This document shows positions 10,166 to 21,426 of a stretch of 64,000 nucleotides of DNA, in pieces. The position numbers and the translations under genes are program-made. The notes below the pieces were generated by a model. The model saw only the letters and a program-made list of their open reading frames with translations, was not told the DNA's origin and did no database searches. The stretch is from Paraphaeosphaeria minitans. Taxonomy: Eukaryota > Ascomycota > Dothideomycetes > Pleosporales > Didymosphaeriaceae. Position 1 is the first letter of the stretch, and the number at the start of each line of letters is the position of its first letter. The DNA is taken from assembly GCA_015832175.1 (NCBI GenBank), contig WJXW01000016.1:682001-746000 (forward strand), read 5' to 3'.

Positions 10166-12137
10166 ATGATGCCGACGTTGGTGGGCGAGACCATACCTGA
10201 GGTCGCCGACGAGCACGACCAAGCCGCGTCTGGCCTGGAGCCTGTATGCACCCCTCAGAAGTCGAAGTCGCCCAAAGCGCGCTCGCTTTCAGATAGCACG
10301 CCGCATCTTGAACCGTCGCCCAAGTTCCGCGAGCCCATACGCACGTCGAAGGATGACCATACCATTGCCGCGAGCCCACGCACGCCCCGGCGACCAGAGC
10401 TCCTCTCCAGAGGACTGTCGCTGCAGATGCCCTCTCTGGCGACGCCTATGCCCAGCCCCGCACACTTCGCAGCGCGAGTGCCTCTTTCACCGCAACTAGA
10501 TTCCCGCAACACGTATGCTTCACCTGCTTCACTTCTCCCGCGGCGATCGCGTGGCGCCGAGTTCTCACGAGCCTGCACCCACCTCCACCACTCAACCCTC
10601 GCCGAGCAGTCGTCGCCCGACTCGTCTCCCACCATCACACAAAAGGGCATGATGATCCCGTCCCGCAAACCGCGGGGGAACTCGATGGTTCTAGACTCGC
10701 CTAACGTTGGCCTGCAAACATGGGGAATCGGCGGCAGAACAACGGCAGCTTCGAGCTCTGTGGGCAGCATCAACATGCTCGGATCGGATGATTCTAGCAG
10801 CGCGTCTGACGAGGGAGATCCCATGGATCCGGACGACAATGATGATCCCATGTTGATGACGCTGCAGGCGGTCAAAAACCCACCGTTTGGGGGACCGCCC
10901 GTCGGTAGCAGCCCAGGCATGTGGTCAAACATGTTTTCCCCGGGTCACATCCCGACCTTTATGAGCATACAACGTGCACGATTGCGCAAGGGTCGGAGCA
11001 GAAAAAGCTCCAGCTCCGCCAGCGGTCACAGCTCCATGGCGAGCCCAGGACCGGCTTCACCGCCGAATGGTAAAAGTGAAGGCTACCTTGCGCGAGAGAC
11101 CGCGATCAGAAAAGCAGAGTCAGGATCGCGTCGAGAGAGCCTCTCACTATTCACCAACGACCTTCATTTATCCTCCGGAAACGACAGCGGGGACGAAGCA
11201 ATCGCTATGCCACAGACGCCGGGCGTTGTGCGCCGAGCTGTGACTCGGAGAGGCAACTTACTAGTGAGTGATACCTGCAGCGTCACTTTTGCTTGCCCGC
11301 TAAACGTTGCAGCCAAAATCGCGACAATTCGGCCGCATCCGAGCCGAACTTCTGGAAGAGTCTGCACCTGTGGACAGCGAGTTCCGCCGCGAAGCCGAGA
11401 TCATTCGCCAAGTACGCGAGAGCGATGCAGACCCGATCACAGCGCAATCATCACCGAACCTCCTACCCACCGTTCCCGGTCTCGACGGCCCGCTGGAGGG
11501 TGTGCCTGAAGAAGGTAGCGAGAGTGGCATGAGCCTGGACAGCTCCACAACGAAGGGCCTATTCGCTGCGTTTGGACAACCGAGAAACAATTATGGCCGA
11601 GGGTTCTGGCAGCGTGATGGGTCTGCCCAAACGCCGCCTCCGCCATCATTCCCACGCGCAGGGTCCTCCGCCGTCAGCGAAGACATCAGCATGGAATCTC
11701 CAACAGTCTCATCGACTTCAACCTCCCTCCCATCCGGGACTGCTATTGCCCATTCTGATGGCTTCGTTCACCCAAGTTCCGTCTCCCGCTCGTCAACGCC
11801 GCAGCCTCTTGCTCCGTTGACCGCAGCTGATGGACTGAAGAAGTCGAGTAAGCGACGCAGAGACGACGATTTGGACGAGTACTCGATCAAACGTCGCGCT
11901 GTATCTCCTGGCCTCAGCGTCCAAAACAGCCCGGTGCTATCGCAGTCTCCCGCAAACCGCGACTTATGGGGTTCGGCGAAGTTGACCAAGGAGCCCTCTA
12001 GTGGGACCGTTGTCGGTGGGGAGAGATCGAACAGTGGATCGAGTGTGACCATGACCCCATCGCTTGGACCCAAGAGAATCGGCTTGCAGGGCATGACCGA
12101 CACTAGCGATGGATTGATGAAGATGAGCATCGAATGA
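10166..12137 (+). CDS. Conserved fungal Ser/Pro-rich nuclear-type protein, unknown role
   Basis: The model is join(10166..11263, 11313..12137), 640 residues, with a 49-base intron (CTA|GTGAGT, GTTGCAG|CCA). The protein is largely disordered: many SP/TP dipeptides that could be proline-directed kinase sites, an acidic patch (DEGDPMDPDDNDDP) and basic runs (KKSSKRRRDDD). The best-conserved-looking block spans the splice site: VRRAVTRRGNLLPK continues as GRIRAELLEESAPVDSE with EFRREAEIIRQVRES. This looks like a short functional helix pair. SP/TP density, basic runs and lack of enzyme motifs suggest a regulator of transcription or the cell cycle, but I do not recognise a named family. Start at 10166 (ATGATG) because upstream sequence in frame is GC-biased without an ATG. 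Confidence 0.72.
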
Positions 12138-12619
12138 CAGGCCGTGGTATGGAAAGTGATTTTCTTCTCTGTACAATGTAGGGCTGGCGGCTATCGACCG
12201 TGGAGTTTCCGGACGTCAAAGGACCAGCAAAGTTCACCATTAATGACTGTAGTCTTCTCACATAATGTATATATACCCAGGGCTTGAAGCTCGTTCTTAG
12301 CAGGCTGGGACTGTCCTGCCAATCATGCTTCATTTACTTTCCGCAGACCACTGCAATATGCTCTGAGATTATATCGTGTTACTTGAGCTCAACGTCGCGA
12401 ATCGTCGTCCAGCTATCCAAGTGTTATCTTCGTGGATGAGCTGTTTGTGCGACCAATGCCATGGTGGGGCATACCGGCCCCTGCTCCTGGACCCCTCGCC
12501 AAGAGGCTCCCGCTCTCCAACCACGACCTCCACACGCCGCAGACATTCGCGATTGCTAGCCCATACCAACTCTCAGCGCCAAACCGTCTGCTTTGTACGT
12601 TCACAACTAGACCCCCATT
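12138..12619. other. Intergenic, promoter of capping protein alpha
   Basis: 482 bases between two plus-strand genes. AT-rich 3' flank near 12220-12300 (ATAATGTATATATA), then a C/T- and CA-rich stretch up to the capping gene start. No other gene seen. Confidence 0.5.
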
Positions 12620-13647
12620 ATGTCAAGATCACAGGCCCTCTCTTCCTTCATAGAGAGTGCCCCACCAGGCGAGGTATGTCGCTCCCGCACCCTACCAGAC
12701 GCGCACTAACAAGCTACAGCTCAGCGACGTAACAAAAGGTACGCGCATCTCAGATTCCCTCCAACTGCGCTAGACGCACGCATCGCCGCGTCACCTCTCA
12801 TCTTTTGACTGTCCATAGCTATCAAGAACATCCTCGGCGAAGAATCGGTACTGAGCGAACTGGAACCCGCGTTTCAGAAGCACAACGAAGAGCAGCTCTC
12901 CTTGGTCAAGCTCCCAGGAAGCAACGAAGACGTCATTATCAGTCCGTACAACTCGCTGGGCGACGGCCGGTACTACGATACGGAGAACCAGAGCTCGTTT
13001 GCCTATGACCATGCAAGCTTGGGTGGCACCGCAAGCGACGTGCAGAGTTATGTCGTCGAGAGTAACCACGAGGATCTCGTGTAAGACTCCTTGCGCCTGC
13101 ACGCACACTGTGCACTACGTAGTGCACTACGTTTTGAAATGAAAAAGAAGCTGACCACACGCACAGAAAGGGCCTCCTCAAGACTCTCCGCAGCCACGGC
13201 ACAGAGCACTACCCCAAATACCACATCGGCGTGTACCCTACCTCGGACGACTTGCAAATCGCCCTCCTCACCGTCTCCTCCAAGTACTCGCCCGCCAACT
13301 ACTGGAACGGCCGCTGGCGCTCCTCATACCTCTACAGCCCCGCGACCTCCACACTCACCGGCACCATCGCTGTCGACGTGCACTACTATGAAGACGGTAA
13401 CGTGCGGCTGCTCACGAACAAAAACGTGAACACGAAGGTCAGCGGGAGCGGAGCCGCTGACGTGGTGAAGGCGATTGCACTAGCAGAGAAGGCGTACCAG
13501 GAGAATTTGAACAAGGCGTTTGGCGGGTTGGCGGAGGGCGCATTCAAAAGTCTCAGGAGGCAATTGCCGATTACGAGGCAGAAGATTGAGTGGGAGAAGA
13601 TTAGTGGGTATCGGTTGGGGCAGGATATCGGTGGAGGTAGACGGTGA
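12620..13647 (+). CDS. CAP1: F-actin-capping protein subunit alpha
   Basis: The model is join(12620..12673, 12720..12738, 12819..13080, 13167..13647), 271 residues, the usual size for this family. Exon 2 is only 19 bases and is needed for frame: it gives GE/LSDVTK/AIKNILGE across two junctions. Family hallmarks are YWNGRWRSSYLY and the EDGNVRLLTNK signature, followed by the amphipathic C-terminal tentacle with many basic residues. With the beta subunit it caps barbed ends of actin filaments and limits filament growth at cortical patches. The beta subunit is not in this window. Lsb5 lies upstream and a Ysc84-type protein downstream, all tied to cortical actin. Confidence 0.95.
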
Positions 13648-15396
13648 GGAGTTGGGGTAGTTGGGATGAGGGAGGAGGTCATATGAGGTGGGGTATGACG
13701 GGTCTTGAGTAGAGCTTGAGATACTGTCGCGCCTGGGCAATGAATATTCGGCATACGGGACAACGGCAGCACATGTATGTTAGCCCGAATCAAAGCCACC
13801 GTACCATACGTGTTCAAGCACATAACGTCCTACCATTAGCACCAGGACCGCTGGTGTTTGAGGGATTGTCCAGGTTGTACATTTACCACCACCGTTTTTC
13901 CAACTCTCGTGTGCCTGTTGCTGGTCATGTCGAAGTAGCGACGTTGAGGGTTGGGTAGGCTGTTAAAATACAAGTTGAGTTTAAGGGTGTATATAGTTTG
14001 CTCGTACACGGATAGTACTGATGTCGACGAGTCCATGGCTGAGTGAGATGCACGTATGAGACCGGTCGTGTGCCATGGAAATGGCCTCGAGTAAGGATCA
14101 AATTCTGGAGGCAGTCACTATGAGAATTGAGACTAATTCTTTTTGGGGAGTTTGCTGCCTCAAAGAGAGCTAACGTTAATTCTTAAAAAGACCAAAGGGG
14201 CTCTCTATCATCGATATTTTGCGCAACCTCGACATCCGTATTCTCGAGCTGTGCTTTGGTACGCCTCTCAACAGCAGCGAGATGCATTGGAAGATGTTGG
14301 TGCACCATCGATGAGAGTATAATAACTGAAGGAAAGAGATCACGACACATCTCTTTGAGCCTATGCAACCCTGTCACCGGAGTTCTAATATGCTGAGTGG
14401 GGTGTCAGATCTCGAAGATCTACACAGTGCGTTTTCCTTACCTCACATGGATGGGAGCAACGATTTGGCTTGGAACGTAGCATTCCCGGAACCCTTTCCA
14501 CCTTGGCAACTGGGCTGTACCCAGGCGTACTGGTCCAGAGCCAATCGATATATCTGTTCCATGCCCAAGAAAAACCTGCATAAATCAAGCAGAGACGCCA
14601 ATGCCGCAGCGTCATCGTAGGTTCTTGCTTATAATACGTGATCGAGATCCGTTTGTAGACTTATTAGGTAGGTAGCAGAAACGGCCGTGTATCCATTTCT
14701 GGAGCCGCATTTTCTGTACGAGAATCGAGCGTCCTAGCCTGGAAAAAGAATTGCCACGGTCACGCCCAAACCAGCGCTCGCTGCGACTCCAGCACTGTGA
14801 ATAATGAGTAGGTGGCGACCAACGCGTGCACCTTCACCCAGTTTGTTGGGTGACGGTCAGGTGTCAGAGCGACGCGACGCGTATGCCCCACAGCCACAGT
14901 GGCAACGGTCTATACCTATAACTATCTATAAGCGCGCCGGTGGCACAGTTTAATCGAAAAGATAAGGCAGCGTTAATTCACCTACAACGAATGCGTGTCT
15001 TGATACACTGCTTTTCAAACAGAATACTATTTAACAAAGAAATTAATCAAATTATTAGTATTACATTAAATTTAGAGTTCGTTAGAGATATATCTAAAAT
15101 ACAGTACATTAAATAAGATAGGAAATTATAGAGTAAAAGAAAAAAAAAAAGATATTTCTGTTGACTTAGGCTCCATGCTAACTAGCTATGTCTAGGCGTA
15201 TGGCGCCACCTCTTGGCGCGGCTATAGGCTACCTGCCGCCACACAGCCACATTCAGATGCACTGGCTTCCGTCATTCGTCATCCGTTGTAGCTTTCCGGC
15301 CCCTCCAACGTTGATCATCAGTCGCTGCACGCATAAAACCGCTGGGCTCCTCTCGCTTCCTCCACAGCACTCGATACCCCGAGAATCCCCGCCAAG
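13648..15396. other. Intergenic, with an AT-rich island
   Basis: About 1.7 kb without a supported gene. From about 15000 to 15150 the sequence becomes strongly A+T-rich, ending in a poly-A-like run at 15139. This may be a mutated repeat remnant or simply promoter sequence of the Ysc84-type gene. The open frame at 14363-14620 has no coding signature I trust. Confidence 0.5.
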
Positions 15397-16872
15397 ATGC
15401 CGTTCTCCATCAATAACCCCCTGCCCTCGTCCATGAGAAGTGAGTGTCTTACTGCTGTCAATCTATGACAATGACGTCGCTGACAGCCCGCAGGCGAGTG
15501 TAGGAAGGCTGGCAAGATCTTAGCATCATTTGTAGACCCGCGGCAGGCATTCGGGCCCGACAAAATCATTCCTCCCCAGGTTCTCGCGAACGCGAAGGTA
15601 CGTGGAGTGAAACCTCAGACAGCACCACTTGGTATGCGGAGCTCCGAGCACCGAGACAGCCGAGCTTGGGAGTTGCATCGCCCCAAAACACCCGCACCCC
15701 GCAAAACACGCGTACCGTGCTGATTGTTTGGAATCACAGGGCCTCGCTATTCTTACAGTGTTCAAAGCCGGTTTCCTCGGAACCGCGCGCTTCGGATCCG
15801 GCGTCGTCGTGGCGCGGCTCGCTGACGGCTCCTGGTCGGCGCCCTCTGCGATCGGTACTATCGGTGGTGGATTCGGCGGTCAAATTGGCTTCGAACTGAC
15901 CGACTTCGTCTTCATTCTCAATGATGCGAGCGCAGTTAAGACCTTCGCGCAGGCAGGCTCGCTCACTTTCGGCGGCAACGTGTCGATAGCCGCGGGACCT
16001 GTGGGACGCAATGCTGAAGCAGCCGGCGCGGCGAGCTTGCGCAGCGTAGCTGGTATTTTCAGCTACAGCAAGACAAAAGGCCTATTCGCAGGCGTCAGTC
16101 TGGAGGGCAGTGGCATGATCGAGCGCAGAGATGCCAATGAGAAGCTATACGGCCGCCGGTGGACTGCGCGCGAGCTCCTCGGCGGTCAGGTCTCCCCGCC
16201 GCCCGCCGCAGAGCCGCTCATGCGCGTGCTGAACTCGAGGATCTTCGCGGGCGTTGCAGGCGCTCAGAACGCTGATGCCATGTATAACGACATCCCTGTG
16301 TACGACGATGCGCACGACGACGTCGTCTGGAATGGTCGCCGCGGCTCAGCAATGGGCGAGGGCGTCCGCACAAACCGCACAGGCTCCGTGGGCCAGGCAG
16401 ACGAGTATGAATACCGCGACCGACCGTCGCGCGCGTCCACTTGGCAGGACGACGTGTACGACCGTCAGCCCGTATCTGCCGGCGTCAACCGATCCTTCTC
16501 CACGCGCGCAAACCCCAATGAGACTTTCGACCGCCTCGACAACCGATCGAGCAGAGGATCAGGTTTTGGCGATGACTTCGCAGCGAAGCCGGGACGACCA
16601 ACGGCACCGAAACCGGTGTTTAGAAGGGATAGCATGAAGCCGGGACAGGCTATCGCCAAGTTCACGTTTGATGCAGACCAGCCTGGAGATTTGGGCTTCA
16701 AGAAGGGTGAAATCATCACAGTCGTCAAGAAGACACAAAGCGAAGCAGATTGGTGGACAGGCCGGATAGGCGACCGGGAGGGCATATTCCCGAGGTACGT
16801 ACTGAACGTAGCTTGCGAGCATGAATATGCCAGACTAAAAACGACAGCAACTATGTCGAGGTCGTCGACTAG
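15397..16872 (+). CDS. YSC84: SYLF and SH3 domain protein, Ysc84/Lsb4 type
   Basis: The model is join(15397..15439, 15494..15597, 15740..16794, 16848..16872), 408 residues. The N-terminal SYLF lipid-binding domain (about 1-205) begins with INNPLPSSMRSECRKA and contains KGLAILTVFKAGFLGTARFG, GGGFGGQIGFELTDFV and GVSLEGSGMIERRDANEKLY. A Ser/Asp/Arg-rich linker follows, then a C-terminal SH3 domain (about 350-408): AIAKFTFDADQPGDLGFKKG, DWWTGR and FPSNYVEVVD. The last intron splits FPS|NYV. Yeast Ysc84/Lsb4 binds phosphoinositides and F-actin through SYLF, and Las17 and Sla1 through SH3, in endocytic patches. Lsb5 and capping protein are neighbours. Confidence 0.94.
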
Positions 16873-17589
16873 AAATGGACCAGCTCCGACATCCCGCCAA
16901 ATGCGAGCTCAGACCCTTTTGAAGACCCTCCACCAGAGGACAGTGCCGCCTCGCCTCGCTCCGTTCCCCTCGAACGATGGTTGAGGCAGTGTCCACACGC
17001 GGGTGCAGAAGCACCCCGTCCCTCGCGATTCCGTCGCGTCTTGCGCAGTGTCTTCAGACTCTCGACCTCAGACGCAGACGGCCACTGAAACCACTTCTTC
17101 ATTCATCCTGATTGCGATCATTGAGATTCCCCAGCATGCCCTGCCCGCCACCGCACCGTTGGTTCATCTTCTCTTTCCTCATTCAAAAAATGACTTTGCT
17201 CTATCTATCGCTAGGGCATTTCACGGCGTTGTACTATATGACACTACTTGGATACTTATTTCCTCTTCTATTCTTACGTGCAAAGTCTGGCGCTAGGTAG
17301 ATTGAGACTTGATTGAGACTCGATTGAGAATTAATTGAGACTCGATTGAGGCTTTTGGGCGTCAAAAGAGTTTATATCTCCAATGAAATTGTGCATATGG
17401 ACAAGTCTTTACTTTGTCACATCGTTATTTGGACGCCTATAGCCCTCGAATTTTGTAACGACGACAACGCGGGCACAGAAGATATGGGAAAGCTTGGGAG
17501 ATTTACTCTGGATAAGGTGATGGAGGATGTGAGCTTGCTACCATGAATTGCTTGCTAATTGGGGTATCTTGTGTCGACCTTGAGATAGA
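16873..17589. other. Intergenic with an 11-bp minisatellite
   Basis: 3' flank of the Ysc84-type gene. No supported gene. A five-copy 11-bp repeat at 17300-17354 is listed separately. Confidence 0.5.
17300..17354. repeat. Five-copy 11-bp tandem repeat
   Basis: Five consecutive units of the type GATTGAGACTC, 55 bases in all, with one to three differences per copy. It is in non-coding sequence, about 430 bases after the stop of the Ysc84-type gene. Confidence 0.85.
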
Positions 17590-18024
17590 CTACATGTGCA
17601 AGACCACGGGCTGTCTGCGAATACTAAGCGCGCTTTGATTCCTTGTCCAATCTCGGAGTTCGATCACATATGCTAACAGCACATTGAGACGGCCGGGAGA
17701 CGTCTGTGCATCGAAGTGATAACGTTAAAGTGATCGAGTTTGTTAGAACTATACCTTGTCTTTGCTGAAGAGAGCCCACGCATTTGCTATGAGAGTTGGT
17801 TTGTTTGCAGGTGACGTGGTAGTGGGAATACCATGCAGAGGATTGCTTTCTTCGTATGAGCCCTGATATAGGACTGGGTAGTGGCGCGACATGATTGTTG
17901 GGAGTGGGCGGAGTTGGTGGAGAGCTGTTCGCGTGGTAGACGTGTGAATATAAGGCGGAGGCGAGTCGGGTGGTATGGAAAAGATGTTTAGGGGGCGGCC
18001 GGACATTATTAGATACGTTTGCAT
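17590..18024 (-). CDS. Possible small two-exon gene, unknown
   Basis: Candidate model: complement(join(17590..17703, 17755..18024)), 127 residues. A 51-base intron with a GTATAG donor, a CTTTAAC branch-like site and GCACAG acceptor joins two frames in phase 0. The first exon reads like disordered protein (FSIPPDSPPPYIHTS); the second resembles helix (GRLNVLLAYVIELRDWTR). There is no signal peptide or known motif. The intron fit and amino-acid character are the only support; homology is not recognised. An alternative start is the internal ATG at 18006. It could be a chance frame. Confidence 0.35.
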
Positions 18025-18475
18025 AGCATTCGCGTACGGTACTCTGGATGCAGGTGGTATGGGTAGCGGATAGGGTGGGCACCTGGGCGCTTTCTTTGAG
18101 CATCTGGGACAGTACCTCGTTTGTAAGAATATCAGAGTGTATTGATCATATACTGTATTTCTGCTATAGAGCTAGTGCTGGAAACTATATCCCAGGCGAA
18201 TGCCACGATTCTGACATGGTGGCTGCTCGCGCGCGGTTTGAGAACTGGTTTTTTAAAGCCATGGCCTTCGCGTTGAGTTGCGTAAGAGTGGATTGGCAGT
18301 TGTAGAAGGTTCATGGCGACGGTGCAATTTCGGAGGGAGACGGTGTATATCAAGTTTTGGAAGACGGTGGAGCGTATGGACGGAAGACTGATAGTTATAA
18401 CGAGCGTTGACTTGAGCTTTCTAATTGCAGGCTGCCAATGGTCATGGCAGTTGCCAAGCACAGCAAGCGTCAACC

Positions 18476-19475
18476 TCAGAGCTTGCGACTTTGCTCGCTA
18501 CCGGTACAGGTTTGCTTGGCTACCGGTACCGTATGGCCCGTCAATACGAGATAGAACTTGACCCCACACATATTGATCCATCCATTACCACACAAACCTG
18601 CCTCACTCGCCCTTTCCAGAATCTCGTGAAACTCCTTCGTCCCGTTCACACCTATTGTAACCGAGACTAGACCCTCCCGCTCGCCGTCTTGTCCGCGTAC
18701 AAATCCTAGCCTTGCGTTCGTAAAAGCCAGCAGATCCGCACTTCTTCCTACACCAAAGACTTCCTCCCATTGCCGAGCCGCAGCTTCATGCCCTAGACCT
18801 CCAGGCGCGAGCCTCAAGACACATCCCTCGAGAGTAAGATACGACGTGCGCCTCATTCCCTCTGGGTTACTTTCCGTAATCGGGTCCACACGCATGCCAT
18901 GGCGAGAATGGATCCTTCAGCGGCGTGGGGTTGATTTTGGTCGGCGCATGCGAGTCCAGCTCCACCTTTATCCCACCTTGCAGCCCTTTGGGGTGGTACT
19001 GGACGCATGTCACATCGTCGTGTTCGTAGCCCCCGATGACTTTGGATAGTTCATTAGTCTCTATATATTCGCGCCGCCTTTTTGCGTCTTCGGTTTGCAT
19101 GATAATCATATAGCCGCCATCACCGCGTTTGTCGAGAAGCCGGCCGGCTGTCGTGTTGTTTTGGATTGGAGATACAACCTCTATGATGTCGCCACCAATA
19201 GGGACTGTACTGTGTCAGATAACGGGAGGTGTAATGAAGACTATGCGTACTGAGAAAGTTTTTCAGCCCAAACTGAGCTACAGCTGCGTCTTCGAATATG
19301 ACTACAGTTCCAATTACATGTGTCTGGTATAGCGTTAGCTACAAATAGATGTGTGTAGCCATACGAACGAACGTACGAGCTCGCGTCGCGCCCGTTCTAT
19401 GTCTTTGACGACTAGGGCTATTTGTCGCAACCGCGTCGGCGCATTGTTTGGGGTTTGTCCTCGCCCTGGCATCAT
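18476..19475 (-). pseudogene. Glyoxalase-like domain protein with a one-base frameshift
   Basis: Model: complement(join(18476..19204, 19251..19323, 19377..19475)), with exons joined by GTACGT/CCAG and GTACGC/TACAG introns. Exon 1 gives RLRQIALVVKDIERARREL, a typical start of a VOC/glyoxalase-like fold. Exon 3 gives GGDIIEVVSPIQ, the YMIIMQTEDAKRRR block and QYHPKGLQGGIKVELDSH. The frame then meets TAA at 18867-18869, while the next frame continues with GMRRTSYLTLEGCVLRLAPG and GLCGNGWINMCGVKFYLVL to 18476. Removing one A at GTAACCC restores a smooth family-like reading. Either the gene is newly inactivated or the base is an assembly error. Members of this family are often linked to secondary or small-molecule metabolism; the substrate is unknown. 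Confidence 0.65.
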
Positions 19476-19558
19476 ACTTTTCAGTCTGAGCCTCTTCACT
19501 AGAAACGCTGAGAATTCTGTAAGATATCAGAGGCTTTGTGTGCTGCTTACTCGCCCTG

Positions 19559-19985
19559 GATGAGGTGAACGCCTCGGCTCAGCTTTCCCCGCATTGCTGC
19601 TCCACCACCGACTTCAATTGCCAATGCTACCTCTTTCCATTGGGCCTCGGCGAAGAACAGAACATTATGTAGCCAGAGACTGACAGCATCGAGCTTAAGG
19701 ATAAATGACCTTATTTGTACTGCTTGCTGATTGTTTTATGGAGTCAAGCGATATAAGGAGCTAGGTAAGTACCTACCTATCGTCCGAATTAGGAGAAGCG
19801 GGAACCGCACGTCCTGAAGCCTCTGGTCCCGCGTCATCTCTCATCTCTTCACGTCGAACAACATCAACTTGAATACCCCCAGCCATTGAGCGCATCATTG
19901 GTATCTCTTGAAGCGTGTTGTTGTGATGAATTTCGTACCCTATGCTAGCTACCCTTCGGGCACCTGGTCGAAGCTATATCCTTCC
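19559..19985 (-). pseudogene. Coding remnant or partial gene, unknown
   Basis: Two minus-strand stretches look protein-coding but lack a clear start. The upstream one reads GYEIHHNNTLQEIPMMRSMA and ends at a GTAGGT-type donor near 19775. The downstream one (about 19559-19690) reads SLWLHNVLFFAEAQWKEVAL and ends at a TAA stop at 19559. They could be exons of one gene whose 5' end is lost or hidden near 20000-20150. Family not recognised. The neighbouring glyoxalase-like gene is also broken, so decay is plausible. Confidence 0.35.
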
Positions 19986-19999
19986 CGGCCCAGCAACAT

Positions 20000-20679
20000 C
20001 GGGGTGCTTGTTTAACAGATAGCTTCAGGTGAACATGGGATTGTCAATAAGCCGCTTCCACCTTGAAGCAAAATGAGGCCCGCCAGCTTACCACTGACCT
20101 TTACTCCCAAAATGACACTATGCTATTGGCCTGTCCGTTCGGTCAAGCCACTAAGTTGCTGTAGAAGCAGGCCTGTAGCTCTCGGTCTATGGAAGAGAGA
20201 GAAAGACTCCCGGGAATAACCGAATCCAGGGTGCGGTTGAATTTCTTGACGGCATATGTACTCGAAGCTCGAGTCAAATCGGCTTGGTGCCTTAGCGGAG
20301 GAGCCTACCATTCAAAGATAGGGCTTTGCCACGGTCCCTCACCACATTACGAACCAGACACGTGCCACCGCAAGGAACGCGAAGTGAGAGAACGAAAGGA
20401 GCTGCCACGTGGTTGGGCGCGTCGGCTTTTCGAGCGTGTGAGCTTCTCGAGGTGAAGGCGTTGTGCTTGCTACCTACCCGTCACCACGATATGGTGCTTA
20501 TGCAAGCTAATGCTGCGGGGCATCAAAATTCTATATATTCGTTCCTGATCGCCCAGGACTTCTTCCCACAGTCGTCGGAGCTGCTCTACGAAGTATCCTC
20601 TCTACCACTTCGACCCTTTTCTCGTACTATTTGGAACGCTCTTTTCTTTCTTCAACGGACCTGTATACTCTCAGCAATA
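20000..20679. other. Intergenic, 5' region of the J-domain gene
   Basis: No supported gene. The open frame upstream of 20680 lacks coding character. ATATATTC at 20530 lies about 150 bases before the J-domain gene start and may be a TATA-like element. Confidence 0.4.
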
Positions 20680-21426
20680 ATGTCTTCTTGCAACACCATT
20701 CCCATGTACGATGGCGCTGCTTTCTTGTCCTTGGCCTGCGAGACACCTTTGCCTGACAATGACACCGGAACCCCCGCTTCTTCAGGTGAGCATAACGTGC
20801 AAACTTCCTCCACGGCTGGTCCCCCGAGCTCTGGACTCCCTCTGCCGCCAAGGATCCTGCCCATGCCCCGGAGGCGCAAGCGTCGTGCTCCACTCGCGGA
20901 TATCGAGGTTCTCGTTGACCCGGACACTGCTGCTCCACCTCCGAAGAAGTCAGCAACAGCCCGCAAAGACGGTCGCACTCCTCTTGGAGAGAGGAAGGAC
21001 TTCGGCAACATCTGTCCTCGCACGTCGGACCCTTTGCCTACGTTCATCCCGTCTATTGAAGACTGGAACCGCTTTGCACATTACTTTACGCCACCGCCGA
21101 CCCCGCGTCCCAGCCCGAAAGCTCACATTGCTCGTACTACTCATGCCACGGGCCCTGCTTGTATGATTCTGTACAGCTTCCTGGAGATGCACGACTGGAA
21201 AGCTAGCGAGGAGGCGATCAAGACCGCCTACAAGAAGGTTGCTGTCCGATACCACCCGGACAAAGTCGACGAGCAGACAAAGGGAGATGCCCATGACAAC
21301 ATGTTGTGCATTAATGCCGCCCGCGATGTTCTGCTCGACAAGACGGCTCGCGCCAAGTACCACAAGGATGGCAAGCTCCCCACGGTCTTCTCGCATGTGT
21401 TTCCGGAATTGTTCCCACGTGCCTAG
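20680..21426 (+). CDS. C-terminal J-domain (DnaJ-like) protein
   Basis: 248 residues, no coding intron. The N-terminal 150 residues are Pro/Ser/Arg-rich with a basic patch (RRRKRRAPL). The C-terminal J domain has LYSFLEMHDWKASEEAIKTA, KKVAVRYHPDKVDEQ with the diagnostic HPD tripeptide, and NAARDVLLDKTARAKYHKDG. J domains stimulate Hsp70 ATPase through HPD. The domain lies at the C-terminus and no zinc-finger or substrate-binding C-terminal domain follows, so this is a class C (type III) J protein with an unknown client. A GTATGT...CTTCAG segment right after the stop (21427-21478) looks like an intron in the 3' untranslated region. Start at 20680 chosen because the upstream extension has no coding signal. 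Confidence 0.82.
   Translation: MSSCNTIPMYDGAAFLSLACETPLPDNDTGTPASSGEHNVQTSSTAGPPSSGLPLPPRILPMPRRRKRRAPLADIEVLVDPDTAAPPPKKSATARKDGRTPLGERKDFGNICPRTSDPLPTFIPSIEDWNRFAHYFTPPPTPRPSPKAHIARTTHATGPACMILYSFLEMHDWKASEEAIKTAYKKVAVRYHPDKVDEQTKGDAHDNMLCINAARDVLLDKTARAKYHKDGKLPTVFSHVFPELFPRA

Noticed and set aside
14363..14620. Plus-strand frame of 85 codons
   Set aside because: Compositionally plausible but isolated, with no family, intron or promoter support.
15000..15160. AT-rich island as a centromere or origin
   Set aside because: Too short and unstructured to support either; only noted as AT-rich.
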